Positions 17,974-26,302 of a stretch of 64,000 bases of DNA are shown piece after piece (within the stretch, counting starts at the first letter, position 1; each line of letters starts with the position of its first letter). Origin of the DNA: Mucilaginibacter gracilis (GTDB taxonomy: Bacteria; Bacteroidota; Bacteroidia; Sphingobacteriales; Sphingobacteriaceae); contig NZ_RBKU01000001.1 of NCBI RefSeq assembly GCF_003633615.1, positions 1,240,001 through 1,304,000 of the forward strand, in the 5' to 3' direction. A program made the translations under genes and the position numbers. The notes beneath the pieces are model-generated. The model searched no databases. It was not told where the DNA came from and saw only the letters and a list, made by a program, of their open reading frames with translations.

Positions 17974-19050
17974 ATGGTGTATAAATTTTGCGCTAAGTTA
18001 ATTTGCTTTCTACTGCTTGCAGGCATAAGTAATGCCCAGACTATCCTTAACGGTGATGATCCTCACATTCATTGTATGGGCCGTGTACAACTTAAAGACG
18101 GTAAGGCCCAATTGCAATGTTCAGGCACATCGGCCAAATCTAATTTCAATAGCACCAGCGTCAAAGTTTTGCTGAACGATGAAAAAGGCGGCAACTTTTT
18201 TAATGTTATAGTCGATGATAAGGTAACTAAGATCATCCTGCTGGATAAATCTGGGAGGCAATATGTTTTAGCGGAAAACCTTCCCGCAGGAAACCACTCG
18301 GTTGAATTATTTAAACGTACCGAAGCCGAAAATGGCAAGACCTGTTTTAACAGGTTTGTGCTGAATACGGGTGCAAAACTGCTGGCTGCCCCGTTGACAA
18401 AAAAACGTAGAATGGAAATGTATGGCAACTCCATTACATGCGGCCTCGCGATAGCTGATACGGTGAAAGGAGGGAACGGCGATGAAAACAACTATCTTTC
18501 TTATGGTGGGTTGACAGCCAAGCATTTTGACGAGAAGTATTCTTGCATTGCACGTATCGGAATAAGTATTGTGGTGAGCTGGTTCGCGGGAATTATCGCT
18601 GATATATATGACAGGCTGGATGAAACGGACCCAAATAGTAAATGGGATTTTTCTAAATATGCGCTCGATATTGTTATCACTGACCTCGGCCAAAATGATT
18701 TATGGATAGTGAAGCAGCCCGCTAACGAGCAGTATCAAGCATGGTTTGGCGCTACCGGGGCTACCGTGGATGTAATCGTTAACGGTTATGTTGGTTTTAT
18801 AAATACTATCCGGAGCAGGTATCCTAAGGCTAAAATGATTGTAGGCTTAGGCAGCATGGATGCATCTAAAGAGGGATCTCTATGACCAGGCTATGTGGCA
18901 AACACGGTGAAAAAGATAAAAAGCAAAGATGGATATTCGCTGATCTTTCCCTACAATACAAGCACCAGCCCCTTTGAACACTCAAGTGTTGCCGAGCATA
19001 AAAAAATGGCCGACCAACTCATTGCATTTATTGACCAAAATACGAAGTAG
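17974..19050 (+). pseudogene. Secreted CE2-like SGNH acetyl-esterase interrupted by an in-frame TGA
   Basis: The full frame (358 residues plus stop) has a signal peptide (about 1-21), a jelly-roll-like N-terminal domain (about 25-140) and an SGNH domain with nucleophile Ser153 in YGNSITCG and Asn in GQND. A TGA at 18883 (codon 304) interrupts it after DASKEGSL. The same frame continues with PGYVANTVKKI and the His motif HSSVAEHKKMA (His336), ending at TAG 19048. CE2 relatives have Trp at the stop position, so a TGG-to-TGA change is likely. The short product lacks the catalytic His. Its partners are the CE15-like gene 4 bp downstream and the GH35 gene. Confidence 0.8.
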
Positions 19051-19054
19051 TAAT

Positions 19055-20653
19055 ATGAAGATGTATTTTTATTTATGCCTGCTGACCGTTGCTCAAGCAT
19101 CAGCCCAGCAGGTTATCGTGCCTGCCGGAAATTATCCGCCGCCGGTTATATTTACGCAAGAGCAGGATAAACAAAACATGATGGATCAGCTCGGCATTAA
19201 GGCTTTGCGTCCGGGACCGAGCGGGGACGAAAAAGCGCCTAATCATGCCAATACAGATGAAGCATTGGCTAACCCGTACCCTAACCTTCCGGACCCGTTG
19301 GTGCTAAAGAACGGCAAAAAAGTGACTACGCCTGCCATGTGGTTCAACCAGCGCCGGCCTGAAATCGTAGAAGACTTTGAACGCGAAATGTATGGCCGTG
19401 TACCTAAAAGCACGCCCAAAGTCACCTGGACGGTTAAAACCATAGACCATGAAATGGTGGGGCGTGCGCCGGTTACTGTCAAAGAACTGGTCGCGCACGT
19501 GGACAATACTGAATATCCCCTGATAAACGTCAATATTACCATGACATTGGTCATGCCGGCCAACGCTAAAGGCCCCGTGCCGCTTTTAATGATGTTCAGT
19601 CCGGGCCGTTTCCCGGCACCATCACAGCCCAACCGCGACCAGGTGATAAAGATTAATGAAGCCTTAAAAGCAGTACTATTAAAAACCGACCCGTCTTTAA
19701 AGGCGGTGTTTGAAGAACACCCTTTGTACAATCCGTATACCGTGCCCGATCCTCCTAACCCCTTCGCCTTTGCGCGGCAGCCGGCACCTAAGATCAGCCC
19801 AAATATCCCAGGTGTGGCCGGGGAAAATTATGACCAGCCTTCGACTGATCAGCTGATCGCTGATGGATGGGGTTACGCGCAAATCAATCCAAAAAGTATA
19901 CAGGCAGATAATGGCGCGGAGACAACCCGGGGTATTATTGGATTAGTTAACAAAGGCCAGCCCCGAAAACCCGATGACTGGGGCGCATTGCGCGCCTGGG
20001 GATGGGGTGCCGGCCGTGGACTGGATTATTTGGAAACCAACGAACCTATGGTCGATGCCAAGCACGTGGGTATCGAGGGCGTTTCGCGTTATGGTAAAGC
20101 CGCATTGGTAACCATGGCTTATGACCAGCGTTTTTATATGGTACTGGTTGGTTCATCCGGCGAGGGCGGCGCGAAACTTAGCCGCCGCAACTGGGGCGAA
20201 ATGGTAGAAAGCCTTAGCGGTGGCGCGCATTACTGGATGGCAGGTAATTTTATGAAATATGCGGCGGCAGAATCTAAATTTGGCAGTATGAATCCAGGTG
20301 ATCTACCGGTTGACGCCCATGAATTGATCGCCCTTTGTGCGCCTCGCCTTACTTTTATCAGTTACGGTATCCCTGGAAAAGGCGATGCGCACTGGCTTGA
20401 CCACCAGGGCAGCTATATGGCAACGGTCGCTGCGGGATCTGTATTTAAGCTGTTAGGCGTAAAAGATATAGGTGTATCAAACGACTACCATACCGAAAAA
20501 ATGCCGCCGGTAAATACAGGCTTGCTTGACGGACAGTTAGCCTGGCGCCAGCACGACCAGGGGCATGAGGATCATGCCAATATGAAATATTTTATTGCTT
20601 GGGCAGATAAAAACATGAACCGCACGTCCGTAGCAGCCAATACTGCCCGCTAA
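19055..20653 (+). CDS. CE15-like glucuronoyl esterase / alpha-beta hydrolase, secreted
   Basis: 532 residues from the ATG at 19055, where a signal peptide begins (MKMYFYLCLLTVAQASAQ); a longer frame from 18974 overlaps the preceding esterase and is rejected. The nucleophile motif GVSRYGKAAL (Ser344) is the CE15 G-x-S-R-x-G-K signature, and conserved His-rich segments follow (HWLDHQGSY, QHDQGHEDHANM). CE15 enzymes cleave esters between lignin alcohols and 4-O-methylglucuronic acid on xylan. It is 4 bp after the CE2-like gene and 19 bp before the GH35 gene. Confidence 0.82.
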   Translation: MKMYFYLCLLTVAQASAQQVIVPAGNYPPPVIFTQEQDKQNMMDQLGIKALRPGPSGDEKAPNHANTDEALANPYPNLPDPLVLKNGKKVTTPAMWFNQRRPEIVEDFEREMYGRVPKSTPKVTWTVKTIDHEMVGRAPVTVKELVAHVDNTEYPLINVNITMTLVMPANAKGPVPLLMMFSPGRFPAPSQPNRDQVIKINEALKAVLLKTDPSLKAVFEEHPLYNPYTVPDPPNPFAFARQPAPKISPNIPGVAGENYDQPSTDQLIADGWGYAQINPKSIQADNGAETTRGIIGLVNKGQPRKPDDWGALRAWGWGAGRGLDYLETNEPMVDAKHVGIEGVSRYGKAALVTMAYDQRFYMVLVGSSGEGGAKLSRRNWGEMVESLSGGAHYWMAGNFMKYAAAESKFGSMNPGDLPVDAHELIALCAPRLTFISYGIPGKGDAHWLDHQGSYMATVAAGSVFKLLGVKDIGVSNDYHTEKMPPVNTGLLDGQLAWRQHDQGHEDHANMKYFIAWADKNMNRTSVAANTAR

Positions 20654-20672
20654 TGAATTTACGTCTTCCATT

Positions 20673-22292
20673 ATGATTAGAATTAGATCTTTAATAGTAG
20701 TGGCTGCCGTTTGCTGCCTGTTTAATGCAAATGCGCAAACACCTGATATGCCGAGGCTGGTAAAAAAGGGCAATTATTTTCAGCTGTTGGTTGATCATAA
20801 ACCCTACCTTATTTTGGGTGGTGAGTTGGGCAATTCAAGCGCATCGAGCAAAACTTATATGAAACCCATATGGGCTAAGCTGAAAAAGATGAATTTAAAC
20901 ACCGTTATCGTCCCGGTTTATTGGGAACTGATGGAGCCGGAGGAAGGAAAGTTTAATTTCACACTGGTTGATTACCATATCAAAGCTGCCCGCGAAAACC
21001 ATTTGAAACTGGTACTACTCTGGTTTGGTTCCTGGAAAAACAGTATGTCGTGTTATGCTCCCAGGTGGGTTAAAACTAACGAAGCCCGTTTTCCAAGAAC
21101 AAAAGATAAAATAGGCAAACCGCAGGAGATACTGACGCCTTTCAACAAAGACAATCTCAAAGCAGATAAAAGCGCTTTTGTTAAACTGATGCAGCATTTA
21201 AAAAAAACGGATGTACAACATACCGTTATCGCAGTTCAGGTCGAAAATGAAATAGGGATGTTACCGAATGCGCGCAGTTATGACGATGCCGCTAACCGTT
21301 CTTTTCAGCAAGCGGTACCTGCACAGTTTATGAACTATCTTCAAAAAAACAAGGAGATATTACTGCCCGAAATTAAAGCTATCTGGCAACGAAATGGCTA
21401 TAAAACGGCAGGCAATTGGGAAGATATATTTGGCAAAGGGCTGGTTACGGATGAAATATTTACAGCATGGTATTTTGCTGTTTATGTCAATGAGATTACA
21501 TCGGCGGGTAAGGCTCAATATCATTTGCCTATGTACTTAAATGCCGCGCTTAACCGACCCAATGTTGACCCGGGTGCGTATCCAAGCGGCGGCCCCCTCC
21601 CGCATATCATGGATATCTGGAAAGCAGGCGCACCGGCTATTGATATATTAGCGCCCGACTTTTATTTTCCCAATTTCCAGCATTGGGCAGACCTGTACAC
21701 CCGTACCGCCAACCCTTTATTTATCCCCGAAATAAAATTTGAAAGAGGCGATGATGCAAAAGCGTTTTTCGCGTTTGGAAATTATAATTGCCTTTCATTT
21801 TCTCCTTTTTCTATTGAATCTACCGAAACGCCGCAAAAAGAGCCGATTGGCAAAGCCTACCACATCTTAGGACAATTAACCCCGTTGATTGCAAAATACG
21901 CCCCAATGGGCACCGTAAAAGGCTTCTTGTTTGATAAAGATTCGGTTACAAAAAAGGTTAAACTGGGCAACTATCTACTGACGATTAAGCATGAGTATGC
22001 GCTGGGCTGGTCGCCAGGGTCTAAGGACGATACCTGGCCGCAAACCGGGGGCATCATCATTTGCGTTGCGCCGGATGAATTTTATGTTGCCGGGACAGGC
22101 ATCGTAGTTACTTATGAGCCGTTGGGTAATAGTAAAAAAGCCGGGTTATTAAGTGTAGATGAAGGGCATTTTAAACTTAGCAAATGGATCCCGGGCAGAA
22201 TAATGAATGGCGATCAGGATCACCAGGGAAGGCATGTCCGGATACCTGTTTATGAGTATAACATCCAGCATGTAAAAGCATATACCTATTGA
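20673..22292 (+). CDS. GH35 beta-galactosidase-like protein with DUF5597 domain, secreted
   Basis: 539 residues with a signal peptide (about 1-22). The TIM-barrel part shows the GH35 start block (LGGELGNSSAS), the acid/base Glu193 in VQVENEIG and the probable nucleophile Glu353 in PEIKFERG. The C-terminal third (about 390-535) fits the DUF5597 domain of Cellvibrio-type GH35 enzymes that act on galactosylated xyloglucan. The exact substrate here is inferred. It is the last gene of the CE2-CE15-GH35 operon. Confidence 0.82.
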   Translation: MIRIRSLIVVAAVCCLFNANAQTPDMPRLVKKGNYFQLLVDHKPYLILGGELGNSSASSKTYMKPIWAKLKKMNLNTVIVPVYWELMEPEEGKFNFTLVDYHIKAARENHLKLVLLWFGSWKNSMSCYAPRWVKTNEARFPRTKDKIGKPQEILTPFNKDNLKADKSAFVKLMQHLKKTDVQHTVIAVQVENEIGMLPNARSYDDAANRSFQQAVPAQFMNYLQKNKEILLPEIKAIWQRNGYKTAGNWEDIFGKGLVTDEIFTAWYFAVYVNEITSAGKAQYHLPMYLNAALNRPNVDPGAYPSGGPLPHIMDIWKAGAPAIDILAPDFYFPNFQHWADLYTRTANPLFIPEIKFERGDDAKAFFAFGNYNCLSFSPFSIESTETPQKEPIGKAYHILGQLTPLIAKYAPMGTVKGFLFDKDSVTKKVKLGNYLLTIKHEYALGWSPGSKDDTWPQTGGIIICVAPDEFYVAGTGIVVTYEPLGNSKKAGLLSVDEGHFKLSKWIPGRIMNGDQDHQGRHVRIPVYEYNIQHVKAYTY

Positions 22293-22301
22293 TTAAATTA
22301 C

Positions 22302-22353
22302 GTTCCAGCCTAGTTCTATAGTGAGAGACCTGCGAAGCACATAGTTCTGGAAC
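22302..22353 (+). other. Long inverted repeat after the GH35 gene
   Basis: GTTCCAG (22302-22308) pairs with CTGGAAC (22347-22353), and an inner CTAT/ATAG pair extends the stem. It lies 10 nt after the GH35 stop. It could protect the mRNA 3' end or help termination, but no T-run follows. Confidence 0.35.
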
Positions 22354-22952
22354 AGCCCGCCTTTTAACCGTTCGGGGTATCATTTGGTAATTTACGTTAA
22401 GCTTGTCATCTAATGTTATGGCACAAAGCAATGATAGTGGTTCGTCGGGGATTCCGACGAGAATCGAGCCTAATCGGCAACTATCATATTTTCAGCGCAT
22501 TACAAGCATCGAGTTTCCTTACTCCATGAGTCGCTCACTGCTTTTGACTACGTTTTAGCTGCAATTGCTATGATATAAAGATACCAATTGGGACGTGTTT
22601 CCTAAAATATTCATATTAAACCCAAGTATTTGCGGCAAAAAAGTTTACTATCTGTGCAAAACCGTCGAAGAATAGCCCAACATTCATAACCATATGACTT
22701 TCAGCTGCTTGTCGATAAGTGTCGTTGTTTTGCTATTTTTATATCTGGTTGATTTTAAAATATTTACTAAATGTTGATTTATACTTTTTAATCAGATGCC
22801 AGCCTTTCGCCTTTTACGGATAGGACCATTTGTACTGCAGAAAGGAGTAATCTCTACAGCATCAATCCTGATAAATGTGAAATTAGGCAGCAGGGTGATA
22901 GTTTAAAGTAAAGTGAATTGGTTTACCGCACACCTGCTGCTTAATTTAGATA
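22354..22952. other. Intergenic stretch between convergent operons
   Basis: About 600 bp without a recognisable gene. It contains a perfect 7-bp hairpin, TCGTCGG/CCGACGA with a 5-nt loop, at 22442-22460. The rest is AT-rich and I see no family signal. Confidence 0.45.
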
Positions 22953-23678
22953 CTACTGGGTTTTAAGCATGGGGTTGGCTGCGTAAGCAGTCCAGAGTTC
23001 ATCAAGTTTGCTGCCGGTGAGCTTCTGCCATATAGCGGGTTGATAATTACCTTGCCGCAATGCTTCATCCAGCTTTTTTACGATGTTCTTGTTTTTGTAT
23101 TGCTCTACCCACACCAGGAAGCGCGCCGCCACCCTGTAGGAGTTTTTATAACTTTGTCCGTTTTGGAAGGCCGGCAAAGCCCATCCGGATTTTGAATTGT
23201 TTACACCAAATGTATAACGGGCGTAATCGGCAATGCCATCGGTAAGCCAGTTATCAGGTACATTGTAGGTGTAACCCTGCACAATATGCATCAACTCATG
23301 CGTGAACACGTCAATATCTTCGGGATTTTTAGTTAGCCAATCCTGATCAATTTTAACCACACCGTTCAGCGTGGCCGCTACACCTTTATAGTCGTTACCA
23401 ATTAAGATTGTTACGGTGCGCAAAGCTTTTTTATTGTATCGTTTAACTTCCCGAGGGTAGATCTGCCAAAATGCATTTTTTATACGCTGTAAGGTTTCGG
23501 CTGAGAACAGTGAATCTTTATTGATCGTGATCAATGTAAAGCCGTTCTTACTGTTCTGGCTGCGCGTGTGGAAGCCGGAGGTATCAATATCCTGCCATTG
23601 GCGTTTGTTTTGCGCGTTAACGCGGATGGCTGCCGTTAATAGAAATATAGCCGGAATAATTTTGAAAACGATTTTCAT
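22953..23678 (-). CDS. Secreted basic-secretory-protein (BSP) family putative metallopeptidase
   Basis: About 241 residues from the ATG at 23678, 2 bp from the stop of the tlpA-like gene; the longer frame to 23717 overlaps that gene. It has a signal peptide (about 1-22), a zinc-site HELMH motif (about 129-133) followed by NWLTDGIADYARY, and a C-terminal KLTGSKLDELWTAY, all typical of the plant BSP-like family. Family members are predicted peptidases; substrate unknown. It is the distal gene of the sigma-FecR-SusC-SusD-TlpA locus. Confidence 0.8.
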   Translation of the reverse strand: MKIVFKIIPAIFLLTAAIRVNAQNKRQWQDIDTSGFHTRSQNSKNGFTLITINKDSLFSAETLQRIKNAFWQIYPREVKRYNKKALRTVTILIGNDYKGVAATLNGVVKIDQDWLTKNPEDIDVFTHELMHIVQGYTYNVPDNWLTDGIADYARYTFGVNNSKSGWALPAFQNGQSYKNSYRVAARFLVWVEQYKNKNIVKKLDEALRQGNYQPAIWQKLTGSKLDELWTAYAANPMLKTQ

Positions 23679-23679
23679 A

Positions 23680-24813
23680 TTAGCGGATAAATTTAGCCAG
23701 CGTAATTTCCAGTGCATCGCCGCGCAGGTTTTTGGCGATTATTTTTCCGGATGGATCAATCAGAAAATTTTGAGGGATGGCCTGAACGCCGTAAAGCCTG
23801 GCAGCGGCGTTGTTCCAATAGTTAAGGTCAGACACCTGCGTCCATGGCAATCCGTCTTGTTTTATCGCGGCAAGCCAGGCATTTTTTTTCCCCGGCTGGT
23901 CAAGTGATATGCCCAATACGGTGAAATTTTTATCCTTATATTTGTTATAGACCTTTAGTACGTTAGGGTTTTCCGCACGGCAGGGGCCGCACCAGGATGC
24001 CCAAAAATCAAGTAATACATATTTACCTCTAAAATCGGTCAGGCTTACGTTGTTACCATTTACATCAGGCTCGGTAAATACCGGGGCAAGGGCGCCTATA
24101 CCTGTAGAGCCGTTGTCGTACAATATCTCCGCGAGTTTTTTTCCTTTCGGCATATTGCGTAAGCTTACATCCAGTTTTTTAAATAAAGGCTCAATCAGCG
24201 TAATGTTCGGGTTTTTACCGGCAAGTTCACTTAACGCTTCCAAACTTAAAAATGACGATGGGTTTTGCCGGATATAAATGTATTTAAGCGAGTCGGACAC
24301 CTTAACGGCCTGCTTTAATTTAGCCGTCATCTCAGCCATAAATTGACTGCCCTTTTTCTTTTCCGCTCCTGCTGCTGTAAAGGCTGCGTTTACTTCCTTT
24401 GATGTTTTTTCTACAGGGGCTAATACGGTTGCCCGGTAGCGCAGGTATTGTTTGTTTATTTCTGAACCGCTGATAACTGCATTTTTTACAGAATCGGTAC
24501 CATTCACCGCAATATTACCCTGATCAACGTATAGCAGTAAGGCATCATTGGTTTTACTCCATTTAGGGCTATTACCAACAAGCAGCTGAGCCTTAAACGG
24601 CTCGGCAGTTTGGCTTTTAAATTTAACGTCGCCGTTTTTAAATACAGCCGAATCAATCACCCGGCTGTCGGTCCAGCCATATTGTGTAATCAGGTAAGCT
24701 TTGGCCGGCACTTTTAAGCCATTCAACTTGATGTTTATTTGGCAGGGCCGGGTTTGTGCAAGGCTGCAGATGCATAACATCATAACCAGGCCGGTAACAA
24801 TATATTTTTTCAT
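23680..24813 (-). CDS. Periplasmic TlpA-like thiol-disulfide oxidoreductase with DUF4369-type N-terminus
   Basis: 377 residues with a signal peptide (about 1-19). The N-terminal ~220 residues fit the DUF4369 sandwich seen in Bacteroidota TlpA proteins, and the C-terminal thioredoxin domain carries the active site WASWCGPCRAE and cis-Pro region VQAIPQNFLID. It would reduce or isomerise disulfides in the periplasm. It lies between susD and the BSP-family gene, so its client may be one of the exported proteins of this locus. Confidence 0.87.
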   Translation of the reverse strand: MKKYIVTGLVMMLCICSLAQTRPCQINIKLNGLKVPAKAYLITQYGWTDSRVIDSAVFKNGDVKFKSQTAEPFKAQLLVGNSPKWSKTNDALLLYVDQGNIAVNGTDSVKNAVISGSEINKQYLRYRATVLAPVEKTSKEVNAAFTAAGAEKKKGSQFMAEMTAKLKQAVKVSDSLKYIYIRQNPSSFLSLEALSELAGKNPNITLIEPLFKKLDVSLRNMPKGKKLAEILYDNGSTGIGALAPVFTEPDVNGNNVSLTDFRGKYVLLDFWASWCGPCRAENPNVLKVYNKYKDKNFTVLGISLDQPGKKNAWLAAIKQDGLPWTQVSDLNYWNNAAARLYGVQAIPQNFLIDPSGKIIAKNLRGDALEITLAKFIR

Positions 24814-24864
24814 TATTCAATTATTAATCCAGGTGTGCTGTTGGGCACACCTGGTCTGTATTAA

Positions 24865-26283
24865 TCAGTAACCCGGAGTTTGTACCATGTTAGGGTTATA
24901 GCTCATTTCGGTTAAAGGGATTGGCCAGAATTGCTTGTAGCTTGCCCACACGCCGCTACCCTTCAGCGCCAGCATAGTGGCATCAAGCGTGCCGGTGCGG
25001 CGCAGGTCAAAAAAGCGGTTGCCCATTTCGGTAAATAACTCCACGCGGCGCTCTTGCGCAACGGCAGTAAGTAAATCCGTTTGCATACCTGCGGTAGTGT
25101 TAGGCAGCCCGGCCCGGGTTCTTACTACATTGATATCCGCCTGGGCTCCGGTTATGTTTTTCAGCTGAGCGCGTGCCTCTGCACGGATCAGGTACATCTC
25201 GGCCAGCCTTAATATCACGGAGCGTTCGTTACCTATCACATTCGATTTGTACTTATTCGGGAAGTAGTAGGTAGCGTTAGGTGTGATGCCGGTATAGGTT
25301 GTTGATCTTACCCAATTGGTATAGCGCGCATCATTAGCCTCAAAACTCAGCCGCAATGAATTGGTTAGCTGCCCGAATACGTTCAGCTTAACGGGATCGG
25401 TAGCCGTTATCGCCGGCATGGCATTGTTGTATATGGTATATTCGTTGGTCGGAACGTCGTTGGTGGTGGCCATAGCCCATATAGTTTCTGCACTGTTGGT
25501 TAAAAATACGCTTGCTGGAGCTACCATTTTAAACAACGTGGTATTGCTGATCACGGAATCGGCCATTGCCGCAGCGTTCGTCCAGTCGCGGGTGGTCAGG
25601 TACATTTTGGCCAGCATGGCTTCTGCTGCATAACGGTTAGGCCGCGCCCGGTCTGATGTGGCAGTGCCGTAGCCGTTCATAAAGTCGGTTGGCAATAATG
25701 ACTTGGCTTTAAGCAAATCTGAAATAATCTGTCCGTAAACCTGGCTTTGCGGTGCCCGCGATAGTTTGGAGGTTACATTAAAATCGGAGGTTAAAGCCAG
25801 GGCTGCATCGCCGTAAAGGCTGGTCAAATAATAATAATCAAAGGCACGTAAAAAATAGCATTCGCCCAGCCATTGGTTTTTAAAATAGAGTTTGGAAGGT
25901 GTAGTGTTTATACCCTCTATAGCCAAATTCAAAGCGTATATTTTTGAGTAGGTGGGCGACCAATAATTAATATTCGCTGCTAAAATGCTGTTGGCATAAG
26001 CTTGCTGAACAGGGGTATTGGATGTTGAGTTTGGCATTACGGCCAGCTCATCAGTATAAAAGCCGGTAAACTGTGCAAAGTTTGACGGGCCGCTGCTGTT
26101 CAGAGCGTTTAAGGAGCCTGTTACTATAGACGCCACCGAGTTATCCGAAACATAGGCGTCGGTACCGGCAATGGTACCTGCCGGCAACTCGCTGTTATTT
26201 AAATATTTTTGACAGCCTGTGAGCAGCAGCGAAGATGTCAGCACCATTGCCACAGCCTTGATATGTGTATTTTTGATCTTCAT
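24865..26283 (-). CDS. SusD/RagB-family nutrient-binding lipoprotein
   Basis: 472 residues with a lipoprotein signal (SSLLLTGCQKY, Cys about 24) and the RagB/SusD ending (RRVELFTEMGNRFFDLRRTG, then a final PN-rich block). It caps the adjacent SusC channel at the outer membrane and binds its ligand. It starts 20 bp downstream of susC. The ligand is not deducible; at 472 residues it is shorter than many glycan SusDs. Confidence 0.92.
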   Translation of the reverse strand: MKIKNTHIKAVAMVLTSSLLLTGCQKYLNNSELPAGTIAGTDAYVSDNSVASIVTGSLNALNSSGPSNFAQFTGFYTDELAVMPNSTSNTPVQQAYANSILAANINYWSPTYSKIYALNLAIEGINTTPSKLYFKNQWLGECYFLRAFDYYYLTSLYGDAALALTSDFNVTSKLSRAPQSQVYGQIISDLLKAKSLLPTDFMNGYGTATSDRARPNRYAAEAMLAKMYLTTRDWTNAAAMADSVISNTTLFKMVAPASVFLTNSAETIWAMATTNDVPTNEYTIYNNAMPAITATDPVKLNVFGQLTNSLRLSFEANDARYTNWVRSTTYTGITPNATYYFPNKYKSNVIGNERSVILRLAEMYLIRAEARAQLKNITGAQADINVVRTRAGLPNTTAGMQTDLLTAVAQERRVELFTEMGNRFFDLRRTGTLDATMLALKGSGVWASYKQFWPIPLTEMSYNPNMVQTPGY

Positions 26284-26302
26284 TTTTAATCTGATTAATT
26301 AT

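Noticed and set aside
18883..18885. TGA as selenocysteine or programmed readthrough in the CE2-like gene
   Set aside because: The family has Trp there, no selenocysteine-insertion structure is evident, and a one-base change explains it.
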